Translations under genes and position numbers: made by a program
Source: Acidobacteriota bacterium
Lineage (GTDB): Bacteria > Acidobacteriota > Terriglobia > Bryobacterales > Bryobacteraceae
Direction of reading: 5' to 3'
Length of the DNA: 6,276 nt
Assembly (NCBI GenBank): GCA_947466555.1
Contig: CANIFK010000332.1
Coordinates: 1 to 6,276 of the forward strand
The notes under the pieces: model-generated
Databases searched by the model: none
Told to the model about the DNA's origin: nothing
The model's input: the letters and a program-made list of their open reading frames with translations, nothing else
In this document: positions 3,728 through 6,276 of the stretch, piece by piece
Layout: every line of letters starts with the position of its first letter
Numbering within the stretch: the first letter of the stretch is position 1

Positions 3728-6276
3728 ATGTTGCGAGCAGTCATCCTGCTGGCATTGGCGCTCGCGCTCGGCGCGGCGGAGCACCGCGGAACGGTCACGT
3801 TCGGCGGGCTCCCCGTGCCCGGCGCCACCGTCACCGCGGAGCGCCCCAGCCAGTCCCTCTCCACCATCACCGACGCGAACGGCGCCTACTCGCTCGCCCT
3901 CCCCGAAGGCCCCTGGACCCTCCGCGTCGACATGCAGCTCTTCACCCCGCAGCGCCGCGAAACCAAGGACCCCGCCACCCCCATCACCTGGGAACTCGAA
4001 CCGGCCCCGCGCGAAAAAGCCGCCGCCGTCACCGTCGCCAACAAAAGCCCCTTCGTAAAGCCCGAAGTCGCCGCCTCCACCCCAGCCCCGGCCAAGCCGC
4101 AAGCCCCCGCCGCGGATCCCGAAGCCGCCCAACGCGCCGCCGACGGCCAGCTCATCAACGGCAGCGTCAACAACGGCGCCGCCTCTCCCTTCGCCCAACT
4201 CCCCGCCTTCGGCAACTTCCGCCGCGGCCAGCGGTCCATGTACAACGGCAGCCTCGGCCTGCTCCTGAACCATTCCGCCTTCGACGCCCGCTCCTTTTCC
4301 GTCACCGGACAGGACACTCCCAAGCCCGACTACAGCCGCGTCCAGGGCCTCTTCGCCTTCGGCGGCCCCATCAAAATCCCCAAGTGGCTCCCGCGCAACG
4401 GCCCCCAGTTCACCGTTAACTATCAGTGGACCCGCAACACCAACGCCATCACTCAATCCGGCCTCGTCCCAACAGCCGCGCAACGCGCCGGGACCTTCCC
4501 CGTCGCCCCCCTCGACCCCCTGTCGAACACCCTCTTCCCCAACGCCCAAATCCCCGCCACAAGAATCTCCCCCCAAGCCCGAGGGCTCCTCACCCTCTTC
4601 CCAAACCCCAACTTCACCGGCAGCACCCGCTACAACTTCCAAACCCCCATCGTCAGCGGCGTCCACCAGGACGATCTCCAAACCCGAATAAACAAACAGC
4701 GCCGCAAAAACTACTTCTCCGGAACCTTCAACTTCAACTCCACCCGTCTGTCGAACACCAATCTCTACGGCTTCCTCGACACCGGCCGCGCCCTCGGCCT
4801 GAACACCTCCTTCGCCTACCGCCGCACCATTCACGCCCGCTTCTTCGTCAACCTCTCCGCCACCTACAGCCGCCAGCGCGACCAACTGAATCCCTTCTTC
4901 GCCAACCGCCGCAACATCGCCGCCGAAGCCGGCATCACCGGCAACAATCAGGACCCCGCCAACTGGGGCCCGCCTGCGCTCACTTTCTCCAGCGGCATCG
5001 CCCCGCTCACCGACGCCCAGTCCTCCCTGACCCGCAATCAAACCATGGCCTACAACGCCGACGCCTTCTACAACCGCGGCGGCCACAACCTCTCCTTCGG
5101 CGCCGTCCACCGCCGCCAGCAGTTCAACGTCCTCTCGCAACAGGACCCCCGCGGCAGCTTCGCCTTCAACGGAACCGCCGCCCGCAACGACGTCGCAGCG
5201 TTCCTCTTAGGCATCCCCGACACCAGCTCCATCGCCTTCGGCAACGCCGATAAATACCTCCGCGCCACCATCGCCGAAAGCTTCTTCAACGACGATTGGC
5301 GCGTCAACCCCGGCCTGACGTTCAACTACGGCGTCCGCTGGGAATACTGGACGCCCGCCACCGAAAAGTACGGCCGCCTCGTCAATGCCGGCGGCCCGCT
5401 CCAGCCCGACCGCAACAACATCGCCCCCCGCTTCGGCTTCTCCTGGCGCCCGCTCGTCGCCTCCTCCCTCGTCGTCCGAGGCGGCTACGGCGTCTACTAC
5501 GACACGTCCATCTATCAGCCCATCGCCATGCAAATGGCCCAACAAGCCCCGCTGTCAAAAAGCATTCGCGTCTCGAACACCGCCGCCACGCCCCTCACTC
5601 TCGCCAACGGCTTCCCCGGCGGCGCCGCCTCCGCCCTCTTCGCCGCCGACCCCAACTTCCGCGCCGGCTACTCGCAAAACTGGCAGCTCTCCCTCCAGCG
5701 CGATCTCCCCTGGGCTCTGCAAATCACCGCTTCCTACAACGGCATCAAAGGCACCCGCGCCCAACAGCAGGTCCTCCCCAACACCTTCCCCAACGGCTCA
5801 ATCGAACCAAGCGGCTACGCCTATCTAACATCCAACGGCAACTCCATCCGCCACGCTGGCACCGTCCAAGTGCGACGCCGCCTCCGCGCCGGCCTCACCG
5901 CCCAGCTCTCCTACACCTGGGCCAAATCCCTCGATAACGCCGCCCTCGGCGGCCGCAACCAGGGCGGCCCCCTCGTCGCCCAAAACTGGCTCGACCTCCG
6001 CGCCGAACGCAGCCGCTCTCAATTCGATCAGCGCCACGTCCTCACCGCCATGACCCAATACACCACTGGCATGGGCATGAAGGGCAGCGCCCTCGCCAAC
6101 GGCTGGAAAGCCCGCGCCATGCGCGACTGGACGTTGAGCACGCAAATCAACGCGGCCACCGGCCTCCCCCTATCCCCCATATTTCTAGCCGCCGTCCGAG
6201 GCACCGGCGTCAGCGGCAGTCTCCGGCCAGACTTCACCGGCGCCTCCCTCTACGACGCGCCCCCCGGCCTCTTCCT
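3728..6276 (+). CDS. Oar-like TonB-dependent receptor with carboxypeptidase-regulatory-like domain, 3'-truncated
   Basis: An uninterrupted frame of 849 codons runs off the right edge; these acidobacterial outer-membrane receptors usually have about 1000 or more residues, so the last barrel strands are missing. The ATG at 3728 follows the previous stop by 4 bp with only a poor SD, suggesting coupling. Domains in order: signal peptide (1-17), carboxypeptidase-regulatory-like beta-sandwich (about 19-92, with VPGATVTA and TITDANGAYSLALPEG), a Pro/Ala-rich linker (about 93-137), a conserved entry segment (ADGQLINGSVNNG, 138-150, to FGGPIKI, 211-217), then beta-barrel. Barrel signatures are DDWRVNPGLTFNYGVRWEYW (522-541), NNIAPRFGFSW (563-573), VRGGYGVYYD (583-592), SYTWAKSLDNA and FDQRHVLTA. 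The family imports large substrates such as glycans or metal complexes, energised by TonB; the substrate here is unknown. A normal plug domain is not obvious between linker and barrel. Confidence 0.9.
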   Translation, partial: MLRAVILLALALALGAAEHRGTVTFGGLPVPGATVTAERPSQSLSTITDANGAYSLALPEGPWTLRVDMQLFTPQRRETKDPATPITWELEPAPREKAAAVTVANKSPFVKPEVAASTPAPAKPQAPAADPEAAQRAADGQLINGSVNNGAASPFAQLPAFGNFRRGQRSMYNGSLGLLLNHSAFDARSFSVTGQDTPKPDYSRVQGLFAFGGPIKIPKWLPRNGPQFTVNYQWTRNTNAITQSGLVPTAAQRAGTFPVAPLDPLSNTLFPNAQIPATRISPQARGLLTLFPNPNFTGSTRYNFQTPIVSGVHQDDLQTRINKQRRKNYFSGTFNFNSTRLSNTNLYGFLDTGRALGLNTSFAYRRTIHARFFVNLSATYSRQRDQLNPFFANRRNIAAEAGITGNNQDPANWGPPALTFSSGIAPLTDAQSSLTRNQTMAYNADAFYNRGGHNLSFGAVHRRQQFNVLSQQDPRGSFAFNGTAARNDVAAFLLGIPDTSSIAFGNADKYLRATIAESFFNDDWRVNPGLTFNYGVRWEYWTPATEKYGRLVNAGGPLQPDRNNIAPRFGFSWRPLVASSLVVRGGYGVYYDTSIYQPIAMQMAQQAPLSKSIRVSNTAATPLTLANGFPGGAASALFAADPNFRAGYSQNWQLSLQRDLPWALQITASYNGIKGTRAQQQVLPNTFPNGSIEPSGYAYLTSNGNSIRHAGTVQVRRRLRAGLTAQLSYTWAKSLDNAALGGRNQGGPLVAQNWLDLRAERSRSQFDQRHVLTAMTQYTTGMGMKGSALANGWKARAMRDWTLSTQINAATGLPLSPIFLAAVRGTGVSGSLRPDFTGASLYDAPPGLF

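Noticed and set aside
2986..3870. Reverse-strand open frame of 294 codons
   Set aside because: Antisense of the clearly recognised TIGR03435 gene, with the same Gly/Ala/Val/Glu bias and no motifs.
3689..5140. Long reverse-strand open frame of 483 codons
   Set aside because: It lies opposite the receptor gene, reads as Gly/Val/Ala/Glu-rich low-complexity sequence typical of the antisense of GC-rich genes, and shows no domain.
4426..5937. Forward frames rich in Pro, Arg and His or Ser/Pro inside the receptor
   Set aside because: Out-of-frame readings of the receptor; the true frame gives continuous barrel signatures through this whole stretch.
1..6276. CRISPR array, tRNA, rRNA, insertion sequence or phage module
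   Set aside because: No spaced direct repeats, no tRNA-like cloverleaf, and no transposase or structural phage protein were seen on either strand by eye.

Overview
The window is a high-GC bacterial segment (strong C/G preference at third codon positions, with gcc, ctc, cgc and acc dominating) in which every credible gene lies on the + strand. The protein families point to Acidobacteriota, most likely the Bryobacterales/Solibacter branch. Three point there most clearly: a DUF1080 (3-keto-disaccharide hydrolase-like) protein, a Solibacter-type TIGR03435/DUF3738 protein, and an Oar-like TonB-dependent receptor with an N-terminal carboxypeptidase-regulatory-like domain. The assignment rests on remembered family signatures, not on a database search.

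Layout: (1) 3-500, the C-terminal part of a DUF1080 protein, open at the left edge and ending in a small two-cysteine tail. (2) 501-638, a gap with a plausible extended -10 promoter. (3) 639-1145, an orphan Pro/Ala/Arg-rich protein. (4) 1146-1285, a gap holding a perfect 10-bp inverted repeat, a possible sigma70-type promoter and a strong Shine-Dalgarno (SD) sequence facing a complementary CCTCCTT. (5) 1286-2892, four tightly packed genes: a secreted protein of unknown function, two small unknown proteins and a 90-aa GIY-YIG-fold protein. The junctions are two ATGA stop/start overlaps and one 11-bp overlap. (6) 2893-2934, a short gap with a promoter-like sequence directly against the next start codon. 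(7) 2935-3723, the TIGR03435 protein. (8) 3728 to the right edge, the TonB-dependent receptor, truncated by the window.

The four genes 1286-2892 look like one translationally coupled operon. The TIGR03435 and receptor genes, 4 bp apart, form a second unit that may read through from the first or use its own promoter. The second pair is an envelope module: an exported TIGR03435 protein beside an outer-membrane beta-barrel. Three of the four operon proteins have no function I can name. The fourth is a GIY-YIG-like protein that appears to have lost both its catalytic arginine and its metal-binding glutamate, and is the most interesting item here. I see no RNA genes, CRISPR arrays, insertion sequences or phage genes.
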